Assembly: GCA_013335935.1 (NCBI GenBank) | Contig: JAAXUP010000014.1 | Coordinates: 1-35,444 of the forward strand | Direction: 5' to 3' | DNA length: 35,444 nucleotides | Source of the DNA: Eubacteriaceae bacterium | Lineage (GTDB): Bacteria > Bacillota > Clostridia > Eubacteriales > Alkalibacteraceae | Shown: positions 26,551 to 33,742 of the stretch, in pieces | Layout: each line of letters opens with the position of its first letter | Numbering within the stretch: the stretch's first letter is position 1 | Notes under the pieces: model-generated | Told to the model about the DNA's origin: nothing | The model's database searches: none | The model's input: the letters and a program-made list of their open reading frames with translations, nothing else | Position numbers and translations under genes: made by a program

Positions 26551-26860
26551 GTGACCGCTCCTTCAAAATAGAGTGTGAAATAAAAAGTTGTTCTGCTTGA
26601 TCCGGAATAAAAATTTTTCCGGAAGTTTTGTTTTTCAAAATCGGTTTCTTCAGTTAAATTTTTTTAATAAAAATGCCCCGTCTGAGTAGACATCCATCCG
26701 AAATCAAACGCATTTAAACGTTTACATTATCAGCAGACATCACAAAATCAGCCCCCTTTAAGTTATTGTTTAAGAAATACAAAAGCAATGCAGATCCGGC
26801 AAATGAATTTCCAAGAAACAAAAATAGAAAATAGTGCAGGATTTATAACTATGAATACGT
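26551..26860 (-). promoter_or_regulatory. Long 5' leader of the DASS gene with a small upstream frame and hairpin
   Basis: The consensus promoter implies about 300 nt of untranslated leader. It contains AAAGGGGG followed by a possible 8-codon frame (ATG TCT GCT GAT AAT GTA AAC GTT TAA), then a second short frame. Near the gene a hairpin forms from TCCGGAA and TTCCGGA (26601-26623). I do not recognise a known riboswitch. A leader this long suggests attenuation or translational control. Confidence 0.4.
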
Positions 26861-26865
26861 ATACA

Positions 26866-26894
26866 ATTATACCTATATAATTTTTTCATGTCAA
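26866..26894 (-). promoter_or_regulatory. Consensus sigma-A promoter of the DASS gene
   Basis: On the minus strand, TTGACA (26889-26894), a 17-bp spacer and TATAAT (26866-26871), both boxes perfect. The next gene on this strand starts at 26550. Confidence 0.85.
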
Positions 26895-26933
26895 CGGGAA
26901 TCTTGTTCATCTGCACACAAAAAAACTCCGAAA

Positions 26934-27594
26934 TCAACATGGGTTGTTCTTTTTCATTCTCTTGAAAACAGCCAAATCAGCCTGATCCAACCACTCTTTG
27001 CACATGTAGTTGGTCGTCATAACTAAGACATCGCTATCGTCAACATCGAAAAAACGCCGTTTAATCCAGTGCTTTTCGTTCCAGGGGTTCAGTGTCATGG
27101 TCCACTGTTTAAACAGATTCTCAGGCACCTCTCCACGTATGGATTCATCTAGTATATCGAAATCAGATTCATTCATGATCTCATAGGCTTCATCAATCCA
27201 GCCCCAGCACAGAACGCCAATGTCCACGGTTATTGATGTGATTTTCAGCGGATCATCAAGCCACTAAAATAAATCTTCTAGTCAGTTGGTTTATATGTCA
27301 TTTCAAGCGGAGATTCCTTGATCTCCCAATAATCATCCAGCTCCAACCGGTGTATCGCCCATTTAAGTTCAGCAAAACAGGAATCTTTTAGTGTCCGGAA
27401 AGTCTTACGGTAACCAACAGGTTGGCCTGTGGATACTTCACCATGTTTGTCACAAACCACAAAGCTGCTGTTTTTAATTTCTTTGATGCATGGCTGCCCT
27501 TTACCACTCGATAGCAACCTTTAAAGCTCCAAAAGGTTTTATATCCCCTGCAACTACCTTGGGAAGACTGATTTTTTTCAATTTTCAAGCTCAA
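26934..27594 (-). pseudogene. Phage terminase large subunit remnant
   Basis: Three minus-strand frames combine into one PBSX-type terminase large subunit N-terminal half. Frame one reads FWSFKGCYRVVKGSHASKK (degenerate Walker A region). After a shift, YRKTFRTLKDSCFAELKWAIHRL ... ESPLEMTYKPT continues to an in-frame TAG where a glutamine would be expected. After another shift near 27260 it continues LDDPLKITSITVDIGVLCWGWIDEAYEI, the Walker B region, to RFFDVDDSDVLVMTTNYM and stops at KKNNPC. At least two frameshifts and one nonsense codon are present, and the nuclease half is missing. It starts at TTG 27594, overlapping the small-subunit remnant as in intact phages. Confidence 0.85.
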
Positions 27595-28019
27595 TCTCCC
27601 CTGTGATCACTACAGGTAGTGCGCCTTCCAGCTTTAACTTGTCAGTGAACAAACCATATCGTTTACCAAGAAGCTCAGCTGATCTTAATCTAGCTTTTTC
27701 AGAAGGCTCCTTCAATATCTTCCTGGCCTTACTCACTCCGTCCCCGCAGCCCTCGACCACAATTTCTGTTGAGAGACACTCACCGCGCAATACAGACTTC
27801 AGATATTTTAAGATTTCATCTTGATTTGCTATCAAATCGGCTGATTTCTCGCTCATTCGTTTTTCCAACACTGCTTTATTCAGGTTTTTTTAAGTTTTCA
27901 TCACCAATTTGTCCTGCTGTTTTTACCGAGTACCCAGCCCGTATTGAAGCCTGTATTGCATTCAAATCGATAAGATATTCATCACAGAATCTTTTCTGTT
28001 TTTGGGTAAGCTTTTTCAT
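27578..28019 (-). pseudogene. Phage terminase small subunit remnant
   Basis: From ATG 28019 (after TTGGAGG) the frame reads KLTQKQKRFCDEYLIDLNAIQ then ASIRAGYSVKTA and GDENLKKPE, the DNA-binding N-terminus of PBSX-type small terminases, and hits TAA. A one-base shift at that point restores VLEKRMSE and the rest (YLKSVLRGE to the end at 27578). So it is a single frameshifted small-subunit gene next to the large-subunit remnant. It would mark packaging sites in a functional phage. Confidence 0.82.
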
Positions 28020-28032
28020 ACGTACCTCCAAC

Positions 28033-28062
28033 AAAAAAAGAACCCGAAAGGATTCTTTTTTT
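28033..28062 (-). terminator. Terminator after the PASTA protein gene
   Basis: A short stem (AGAA/TTCT and CC/GG around a GAAA loop, one mismatch) is flanked by seven A and seven T residues, so it can act in both directions. It lies 27 bp past the stop codon of the gene at 28089. Confidence 0.65.
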
Positions 28063-28088
28063 GAAATAGTATTCAGTTTTGATACCTA

Positions 28089-28934
28089 CTAAATTGCAGG
28101 TGGCTCCTCCTCGTCAGGCTGTAGTTCCTCAACATTTGGCTGTGGTTCCTCAACATTTGGCTGTGGTTCCTCAACAACAGGCTGAGGCTTCTCTGTTCGC
28201 TGTATCCAAATGTAAAAGAAACTATCCGTCAGCCGCTCTGTACCAGGTTCATAATCTTGACGGAAACATATACCGTCTTTAAAATCACCACCTGAGTCTT
28301 CATAAGTGATTCGAGGTACTAAACCGTTTGACTTTAATATACTGATAGCTTCTGATTCAGTTTTTCCCCTTACATTTGGTACAATTGACCAATCATACAT
28401 TTTATGTTCATCTTTAGTCTGAATAAAAATAAAGAAACTAGCATCAGTATTCCACTTGGTGCCTGCCGCTGTATCTTGATAATAACAAATTCCCTCTTCT
28501 ATATTTTTACCTGAATCTTGGTAGGAAACTCGACCAACAAAACCGCTTGCTTTTAAAGTACTAACCGCTTTAGATTCAGTCATTCCAACTACATTGGGTA
28601 CAATCAACCATCTTCTCGGTTCACTTATCATTTTAATTTCATCTTCTGAATATATTTTCTTTAAACTTTCGATATATTCAGGATCGTTACTCAAATCTCT
28701 TCCTTGATCATCATCAGGCACATATTTTCCATCATTTAAATCTTCTCCTTGACCTAAATCAGATATTTCTTGTGTGGTAATATCAATTTCTTTATTCCTC
28801 AAATTTCCTAAAAATGATTCAGATTGATCTGCTTTTAAAAAAAATATAGTAGTTCCTACAAAAAAAACTACTAAAACAGCAAAAATCTTAATACGGTTGT
28901 TTTTTGATTTTAAAAAAGCAATAATTTTGTTCAA
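28089..28934 (-). CDS. Membrane-anchored protein with two PASTA domains, no kinase
   Basis: A 281-residue protein. A basic N-terminus and one membrane helix (about residues 15-33) are followed by an acidic linker, then two PASTA domains (about 110-178, IVPNVVGMTESKAVSTLKASGF; and 183-248, IVPNVRGKTESEAISILKSNGL). The tail is a run of seven-residue EEPQPNV-type repeats rich in Pro and Glu. PASTA domains bind muropeptides or beta-lactam-like ligands in Stk kinases and PBPs. Here no kinase or transpeptidase domain is attached. Predicted topology puts the PASTA domains outside. It has its own promoter, a palindromic operator candidate and a terminator, and sits inside decayed phage genes without being decayed itself. 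Its role is unknown. Confidence 0.75.
   Translation of the reverse strand: MNKIIAFLKSKNNRIKIFAVLVVFFVGTTIFFLKADQSESFLGNLRNKEIDITTQEISDLGQGEDLNDGKYVPDDDQGRDLSNDPEYIESLKKIYSEDEIKMISEPRRWLIVPNVVGMTESKAVSTLKASGFVGRVSYQDSGKNIEEGICYYQDTAAGTKWNTDASFFIFIQTKDEHKMYDWSIVPNVRGKTESEAISILKSNGLVPRITYEDSGGDFKDGICFRQDYEPGTERLTDSFFYIWIQRTEKPQPVVEEPQPNVEEPQPNVEELQPDEEEPPAI
28119..28181. repeat. Three tandem 21-bp repeats in the PASTA gene
   Basis: Three head-to-tail 21-bp units (28119-28139, 28140-28160, 28161-28181) differ by one base between the first two and diverge at the end of the third. They encode the seven-residue EEPQPNV repeats, so copy number could vary by slippage without breaking the frame. Confidence 0.85.
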
Positions 28935-29037
28935 TTTAGATTCCCCTTTTTAGATGTACATATTAAATATTCAGATCATGAGAAAAACAAAATTAGCAAT
29001 GAGAATGCAACCTTTTCTATTTTTTTCTTTTGTAGTT

Positions 29038-29066
29038 ACTTTATCATTTTTGAATCCTTGTGTCAA
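29038..29066 (-). promoter_or_regulatory. Promoter of the PASTA protein gene
   Basis: On the minus strand, TTGACA (29061-29066), a 17-bp spacer and TAAAGT (29038-29043), about 100 bp before the start codon. Confidence 0.65.
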
Positions 29067-29076
29067 ATAATACCAG

Positions 29077-29100
29077 TACTTTTTAGTATATTAAAAAGTA
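29077..29100. promoter_or_regulatory. 24-bp palindrome upstream of the PASTA gene promoter
   Basis: TACTTTTTA (29077-29085), six bases, then TAAAAAGTA (29092-29100) form a perfect inverted repeat. It ends 10 bp upstream of the -35 box, a typical activator or shared operator position. The regulator is unknown. Confidence 0.45.
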
Positions 29101-29169
29101 TGCTAATTATTGGACGTTACATTTCTTTACTATCACTTTATCACATGGAATCATAAAGTGTTGTGCCTC

Positions 29170-29373
29170 TTAGTGGCGAATCTTTGATGCAACCCTTCGG
29201 ATATGATCATAGCTGTAACCTGTTTCGTATGCGATTTCCTTAAGAGATTTGCCTTCAAAAAGCTGCATATTTGATTTTCTGTCAATGCCTTCTAAGCCAC
29301 GTATTAAATTTCTAATCTCTCTTTGACTACTTTTGATTTCTTTAATTCGAGTCATGCATTCTTCTATTTTCAT
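29170..29373 (-). CDS. Small phage-type HTH protein, probably a fragment
   Basis: A 67-residue protein with a C-terminal helix-turn-helix (SLKEIAYETGYSYDHIRRVASKI) like region 4 of phage late sigma-like regulators (ArpU/DUF1492 type), preceded by a charged coiled segment. The open frame continues about 25 codons upstream without a start codon (LDSDGIRSQSYYGF), so the current ATG may be internal to a truncated gene. It probably once regulated late phage genes. Confidence 0.5.
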   Translation of the reverse strand: MKIEECMTRIKEIKSSQREIRNLIRGLEGIDRKSNMQLFEGKSLKEIAYETGYSYDHIRRVASKIRH

Positions 29374-29583
29374 AAAGCCATAATATGATTGGCTTCTGAT
29401 ACCATCTGAGTCTAAGAAACTCGTCCTTTTGGATAACCTCTTGGTCTTTGCCTATTGATAATACGTTGTTTTCTCTTCTCCAGGTGCGCTAGAAATCTGT
29501 TCTCGATTTCCAGCTCTTTCCTCAAATTGATCATACAGTTCAATCACATCACTTCCTTTCTCTAAAACCTTGGATATCCCCAA

Positions 29584-29661
29584 TTAGAATGGCAGATCAT
29601 CATCATCAAGTGGTTCAAAATCCGATATATCCTCTTGTTGCTCTGGCCCTTTTTCGTCCGT
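29584..29661 (-). pseudogene. C-terminal tail of a phage single-stranded DNA-binding protein
   Basis: Minus-strand frame of 25 residues ending DFEPLDDDDLPF then TAA. The acidic tip DDDLPF at the stop codon is the diagnostic SSB tail that recruits replication and repair partners. The OB-fold part is gone; a stop codon and unrelated integrase sequence lie directly upstream, so this is a deletion junction within a prophage remnant. Confidence 0.75.
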
Positions 29662-29670
29662 TCATATCTG

Positions 29671-30511
29671 ACCGGAGAATCAAGATTCAGATTCTTGATT
29701 ACATCACAGCCGGATGCATCAGGAAAAAGTCATCACCAGATTTTGGGACGAACAAAATCTTGAGCAAATTCTTTGGGTACTGCGTGCAAGAATGCTATAT
29801 CAAACGGAATCCATATGCCGGAATCAAGCTTGCTGCTTATAAGGAAGTTGATGATGAAGTCAGGGATGAAGGAGCGGTTGAGACGTTCACAGAGGACGAA
29901 ATTAACAGATACTCAAACACATTGATAAGAACGTCAAGTTGCGTACTTTAGTTAAATTTGCTCTTTCTACGGGCTTAAGGCAAGGAGAGCTACTTGCATT
30001 AAGCGTTGATGATATAGATGATATGACCGTATCCGTGAATAAAAGGGTTAAAATGGTTAAAATATTTTCTTCACGAAAAGAATTCACATATGAATTCCAG
30101 ACATCTGCCCCTAAAACGGAAAGCTCTATCCGGAAAGTACCAATACCTTCCTGGCTATTGGCAGATCTTAAAGAACTTGAAAAACTAAGACATCTGGAAA
30201 AGCTAAAAACAGGGGAAGCATATCATGATATCGAGTTTTTATTTCCTTCCGAGGTTAGAACAACGCTGAATGCAAGAAATCTTCTGCGCTCCTGGCAACG
30301 GATCTTCGAGACAATCTACGTAACATATAAGAAGTTTCACGTGCTGAGACACACTTACGTTACGCTGCTACTTAAAAAAGGTACGCCCCTCTTGACCGTT
30401 TCGCGGCTCCTGGGACAAACCTCTATTAAAACTACACAAATCTAAACTCACGTCGTAGAAGAAAGCAAGAAAAACGAAGTAGAAAAACTTAACGAAATAC
30501 TTAGTGTTTAA
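29671..30511 (+). pseudogene. Tyrosine recombinase (integrase) pseudogene
   Basis: Two plus-strand frames form one phage integrase. Frame one holds the end of the core-binding domain (NKILSKFFGYCVQECYIKRNP ... EDEINRYSN). A lost base near 29920 shifts to frame two: KNVKLRTLVKFALSTGLRQGEL (catalytic Arg I), then FHVLRHTYVTLLL (His-x-x-Arg), then SIKTTQI. At 30443-30445 the codon expected to encode the nucleophilic Tyr (QI-Y-THVV) is TAA, after which the family tail THVVEESKKNEVEKLNEIL continues to 30511. The N-terminal arm-binding domain is missing. The gene ends 66 bp before a tRNA-derived repeat, the expected place for an integrase. Confidence 0.88.
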
Positions 30512-30577
30512 ATAGTGGTTAAATTTTCTTATTTCAAGCTTCGAATTTTATATAAAAGCTCTGAAAGCCTTGATAAC

Positions 30578-30626
30578 AATGGTGATCCCGACTGGACTTG
30601 AACCAGTGACCTCTACCGTGTCAGGG
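30578..30626. repeat. att-like copy of the tRNA-Val 3' half
   Basis: 49 bp matching 30914-30962 with a single mismatch (A for G at 30591), spanning the tRNA from its CCA end through the anticodon loop; the rest of the tRNA is absent. This is the signature of a tRNA-targeting integrative element, as attL/attR. It lies just past the integrase pseudogene. Confidence 0.85.
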
Positions 30627-30857
30627 AGGACCTGCATACAAAACACTGAAGCCTTTAGTGTTTCTTTATCCTAAAAAGTGCTCTATTAATCAGAAGTTGC
30701 CACACAAGTTGCCACACAAAACGATGAGGGTTAACCCCTCCTCGTTGCAATTATATACCTGTAAATTGGCTTCAATCACCTCTTAAGCCATAGCAGTCAC
30801 ACGCATAAAAATGGTTAAGGTTTGACCATTGGGCTACCGAACAGAGTTGCAAATAAA
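30627..30857. other. Stretch between att copies with integrase arm-like repeats
   Basis: About 230 bp without a gene. It holds two adjacent exact copies of GTTGCCACACAA (30696-30707 and 30708-30719), a near-palindrome around GGGTTAACCC (30728-30737), and a 7-bp inverted repeat AAACACT/AGTGTTT (30641-30663). The tandem repeat resembles arm-type integrase sites found beside att sites. This may be what is left of a second, collapsed element. Confidence 0.45.
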
Positions 30858-30899
30858 AAAACTCTGAAACGCAGATGCACGAAGGCACTCGTCAGAGCT
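30855..30899 (-). terminator. Terminator of the tRNA-Val transcript
   Basis: On the minus strand CTCTGA and TCAGAG (30892-30897 and 30862-30867) bracket a partly paired loop and are followed by seven T residues. It lies 17 bp beyond the tRNA 3' end. Confidence 0.6.
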
Positions 30900-30915
30900 T
30901 TATCATTATAAAAAA

Positions 30916-30991
30916 TGGTGATCCCGGCTGGACTTGAACCAGTGACCTCTACCGTGTCAGGGTAGCGCTCTCCCAGCTGAGCTACGAGATC
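30916..30991 (-). tRNA. trnV: tRNA-Val (anticodon GAC)
   Basis: A 76-nt tRNA including an encoded CCA. The acceptor stem pairs GATCTCG with CGGGATC (one G-U), the D arm has AGCTCAGCTGGGAGAGC, the anticodon stem CTACC/GGTAG closes the loop CTGACAC with anticodon GAC, and the T arm has GGTTCAAGTCC. It reads GUC and GUU valine codons. Its 3' half is repeated at 30578-30626, so it served as an integration site but remains intact. Confidence 0.95.
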
Positions 30992-31002
30992 ATTACCAAC
31001 TT

Positions 31003-31031
31003 ATTATAACGACTAATGTTTATATTTTCAA
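31003..31031 (-). promoter_or_regulatory. Promoter of the tRNA-Val gene
   Basis: On the minus strand, TTGAAA (31026-31031), a 17-bp spacer and TATAAT (31003-31008), 11 bp upstream of the mature tRNA 5' end. Confidence 0.75.
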
Positions 31032-31082
31032 GACTTATTTACACTTTGTTTCTTTTTTCGTAATTTAACACATCATTTCTGG

Positions 31083-33275
31083 TCAGGCAGCTGCTGGTTT
31101 GTCCATCTTTTTGCCTGCATAAAATATTCTGCTAACATTGAGAACTGCGATAAGTGCTACGCCCACATCGGCGAATACCGCACTCCACATGTTGGCATAG
31201 CCCAGAGTGCCCAGTATCATAACCAGTATTTTTACCCCCAGAGCAAAGAAGATGTTTTGTATGATGATTTTATGAGTGTACTTGGCAATACGTATTCCCA
31301 ATACGATCTTTGAGGGATCATCTTTCATCAGTACGATGTCAGAAGCCTCAATGGCTGCATCTGAACCCAGGGATCCCATGGAGATGCCCACATCCGCCAT
31401 AGCCAGCACTGGGGCATCATTGATTCCATCACCTACAAATCCAATGGTTTTTTTGCTGGACTGCAAGCTTTTCAGCCGTTCAAATTCAAATACTTTATCC
31501 TGGGGCAGGAGTTCAGCCTTGACTTCGTCTATTTCAAGTATCCCCTTGATATATTCTGCAATATTTTTATGGTCTCCCGTAAACATAACGGTTTTTTTGA
31601 TACCTTCTTTTTTGAGATCATCAACGAGACTCAGGGTATTACTTTTTATCTCATCGGTGATCAGCATATAACCCAGGTACTTTTTGTCTCTGGCAACATG
31701 CACGATGGTACCTGCTTCTTTTGGATTGATGATTGCTATCCCATTTTCCATCATCAGTTGCTGATTGCCTGCAATAATAGACTGTCCTTGATAAGAGGCT
31801 TTCACTCCTCTGCCAGGATTTTCGATGTAGTCTTTAACCGTGTCCAAGTCGATATTTTTTTTGTAGAACTTTGTTATCGACCTGGCAATGGGGTGATTTG
31901 AATAAGCTTCTGCAGCTGCAGCAGCTTCCACAATCGACTCGACTGTCTCATCTTTTGCCGTTATGATTTCCGTCACTTCAAAGACTCCCTTGGTAAGTGT
32001 GCCGGTTTTGTCGAATACTATGGTATCCATATTTTTCAGGGCTTCCAGATATTGTGTGCCTTTTATAAGGATCCCCTGGCCGGATGCCGCACCCACACCA
32101 CCGAAATAACCCAGGGGTATGGAAATCACAAGAGCGCAGGGGCAAGATACCACCAGAAATATCAAACCTCTCTGAAGCCACTGACTGAAGGGATCGCCTG
32201 TCACTAATGGGGGTACAACAGAGATGAGCACTGCAAAGAGTACAACGATAGGCGTATAATACCTCGCAAATTTTGTTATCAATTTCTCCGTGTTGGATTT
32301 TTTTGAACTGGCATTTTCGATGAGATACAGTATTTTTGCTACAGCTGAATCTTCATAGACTTTTTCAACTTTCATCTTCAGGGAAGAGGTGGTATTAATA
32401 AATCCACTTAAGACCTTGTCACCCTCCCTTGCGGACCTTGGGATCGATTCCCCGGTCAGAGGTGAGGTATCCATCATTGAGCTTCCTTCGACAATTTCAC
32501 CATCCACTGGGACCTTCTCTCCTGGCTTAATGAGTATGATATCTCCAACTATAAGCGTTTCAGGCGTTACCTTCGTCAGGGCTCCGCCCTCGTATCTGTT
32601 GGCATATTCCGCTTTAATGTCGATTAAATCCTTAATCGATTTTCTTGAACTATCTACCGCATAAGACTGGAACACCTCTCCGATTTCGTAAAAGAGCATA
32701 ACGGCTACGCCTTCGCTGAATTCACCTATTGAAAAAGCTCCAACTGTAGCGATAAACATTAAGAAATTTTCATCGAAGAGTTCCTTATTCATGATGTTTC
32801 TTATCGCTGATTTAATGACATCGTAACCGATCAGAAAATAAGCGGCAAGGTACAATACGAGGTAGTTTTCTTGATAATATCCCATGAGCGCCGCTGTCAA
32901 ATAAATCATTATCCCTGCCAGAAGGCGGTAATTTGTCAGAAAATATCTGAGTATACTTTTCTTTTTTTCAACTGATTTTACGGGAGCGTTATCCGTACCG
33001 CATGAAACACAGGAAATTCCATCCTCAGAATACATTTTGTTTGAGTCTTTTCTGCTGACGATGACCTGAGGCTCTATCCTCTTAATAATTTTTTCTACCT
33101 TTTCCAATACAAGGGTTTCGTCCTCACCAGACTCCAGCTCTATATTAAAAGTGCTGGCCGCAAAGCTGATGGATGCTCCCTTTACCTGAGGAAGTTTACT
33201 TACAGCATCTTCTATTTTACCTGCGCAGCTGGAACAGCTTAATCCTTCTAAATATAATTGCAGCAATTTAATCAC
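31083..33275 (-). CDS. cadA: Zn/Cd/Pb-exporting P1B-type ATPase
   Basis: A 730-residue metal efflux ATPase. It has an N-terminal HMA domain with GLSCSSC (Cys14, Cys17), a linker with a second CXXC (Cys89, Cys92), the actuator TGES (274-277), the transport motif CPC (378-380), phosphorylated Asp422 in DKTGTLT, the HP locus SNHPIARS, and the hinge GDGINDAPVLAMADVGIS. After these, a lysine in GVKILV and an aspartate in FADVGVALIAVLN are the TM7/TM8 signature of the Zn/Cd/Pb class rather than the copper class. It pumps divalent metal from the cytosol. Its ATG overlaps the stop of the ArsR-family regulator gene by four bases, making a two-gene metal-resistance operon. Confidence 0.93.
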   Translation of the reverse strand: MIKLLQLYLEGLSCSSCAGKIEDAVSKLPQVKGASISFAASTFNIELESGEDETLVLEKVEKIIKRIEPQVIVSRKDSNKMYSEDGISCVSCGTDNAPVKSVEKKKSILRYFLTNYRLLAGIMIYLTAALMGYYQENYLVLYLAAYFLIGYDVIKSAIRNIMNKELFDENFLMFIATVGAFSIGEFSEGVAVMLFYEIGEVFQSYAVDSSRKSIKDLIDIKAEYANRYEGGALTKVTPETLIVGDIILIKPGEKVPVDGEIVEGSSMMDTSPLTGESIPRSAREGDKVLSGFINTTSSLKMKVEKVYEDSAVAKILYLIENASSKKSNTEKLITKFARYYTPIVVLFAVLISVVPPLVTGDPFSQWLQRGLIFLVVSCPCALVISIPLGYFGGVGAASGQGILIKGTQYLEALKNMDTIVFDKTGTLTKGVFEVTEIITAKDETVESIVEAAAAAEAYSNHPIARSITKFYKKNIDLDTVKDYIENPGRGVKASYQGQSIIAGNQQLMMENGIAIINPKEAGTIVHVARDKKYLGYMLITDEIKSNTLSLVDDLKKEGIKKTVMFTGDHKNIAEYIKGILEIDEVKAELLPQDKVFEFERLKSLQSSKKTIGFVGDGINDAPVLAMADVGISMGSLGSDAAIEASDIVLMKDDPSKIVLGIRIAKYTHKIIIQNIFFALGVKILVMILGTLGYANMWSAVFADVGVALIAVLNVSRIFYAGKKMDKPAAA

Positions 33276-33583
33276 CCTCTCTTATGTTTGATATGCTCCA
33301 GTGAAATCTTGATAATGGATTTCACATATTCGTCATCCAGAGAGTAAAACATCTGTTTTCCTTCTCTTCTGTATTTCACAAGCCCACTTTGCTTAAGCAG
33401 CCTCAACTGGTGGGATACGGCAGACTGAGATACATGGGTAAGCCTGGTTATACAGCCTACACAAAGTTCTTCATCAAGCAAAGTGCTAAGTATCTTAACT
33501 CTTGTATAATCCCCAAACACCTTGTATAGTTCTGCCAGATCGTTTATTTCGCTATCATTCGGAATATAAGATTCATTAATCAT
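33272..33583 (-). CDS. ArsR/SmtB-family metal sensor repressor (CadC/CzrA-like)
   Basis: A 103-residue winged-helix repressor (recognition helix VSQSAVSHQLRLLKQSGLV, wing YRREGKQMFYSLDD). Two cysteines lie in the ELCVGC segment (Cys41, Cys44), like the alpha-3 thiol site of CadC. The alpha-5 zinc site of CzrA is mostly kept (Asp84, His97, His100), but the position of CzrA His86 is Tyr86. It should leave its operator when Cd, Pb or Zn rises, inducing itself and the downstream ATPase. It is the first gene of the operon; a near-perfect operator overlaps the start of transcription. Confidence 0.9.
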   Translation of the reverse strand: MINESYIPNDSEINDLAELYKVFGDYTRVKILSTLLDEELCVGCITRLTHVSQSAVSHQLRLLKQSGLVKYRREGKQMFYSLDDEYVKSIIKISLEHIKHKRG

Positions 33584-33599
33584 GGCCGTCCTCCGTCCT

Positions 33600-33625
33600 T
33601 ACATATGAATATGTGTTCATATGTA
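33600..33625. promoter_or_regulatory. ArsR-family operator of the metal-resistance operon
   Basis: TACATATGAA (33600-33609) and TTCATATGTA (33616-33625) form a perfect 10-bp inverted repeat with a 6-bp spacer, just downstream of the -10 box. It matches the SmtB/CzrA-type TGAA-N6-TTCA operator form. Confidence 0.85.
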
Positions 33626-33627
33626 GA

Positions 33628-33656
33628 ATTATAAAACAGCTTATCGCTGATGTCAA
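33628..33656 (-). promoter_or_regulatory. Promoter of the metal-resistance operon
   Basis: On the minus strand, TTGACA (33651-33656), a 17-bp spacer and TATAAT (33628-33633), both consensus. The operator begins 2 bp beyond the -10 box, so bound repressor would block initiation. Confidence 0.88.
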
Positions 33657-33674
33657 TACGCAAGGTAATTTTAT

Positions 33675-33703
33675 TTGATATACTTTCCTTTGAGATGTAC
33701 AAT
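33675..33703 (+). promoter_or_regulatory. Promoter of ung
   Basis: TTGATA (33675-33680), a 17-bp spacer and TACAAT (33698-33703), about 40 bp before the start codon and divergent from the metal operon promoter. Confidence 0.6.
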
Positions 33704-33742
33704 TATCTTGTAGCAATTCAACGAACATAAGGGAGAAATCAA

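Noticed and set aside
28119-28181. Tandem repeat considered as a CRISPR-like array
   Set aside because: Units are contiguous with no spacers, in frame, and encode a Pro/Glu repeat within a protein.
31083-33275. Copper-exporting ATPase, by pairing with the CopZ-like gene
   Set aside because: The membrane signatures near the C-terminus (Lys in GVKILV, Asp in FADVGVALI) and the CadC-like regulator fit the Zn/Cd/Pb class; the CopZ-like gene is more than 6 kb away in another unit.
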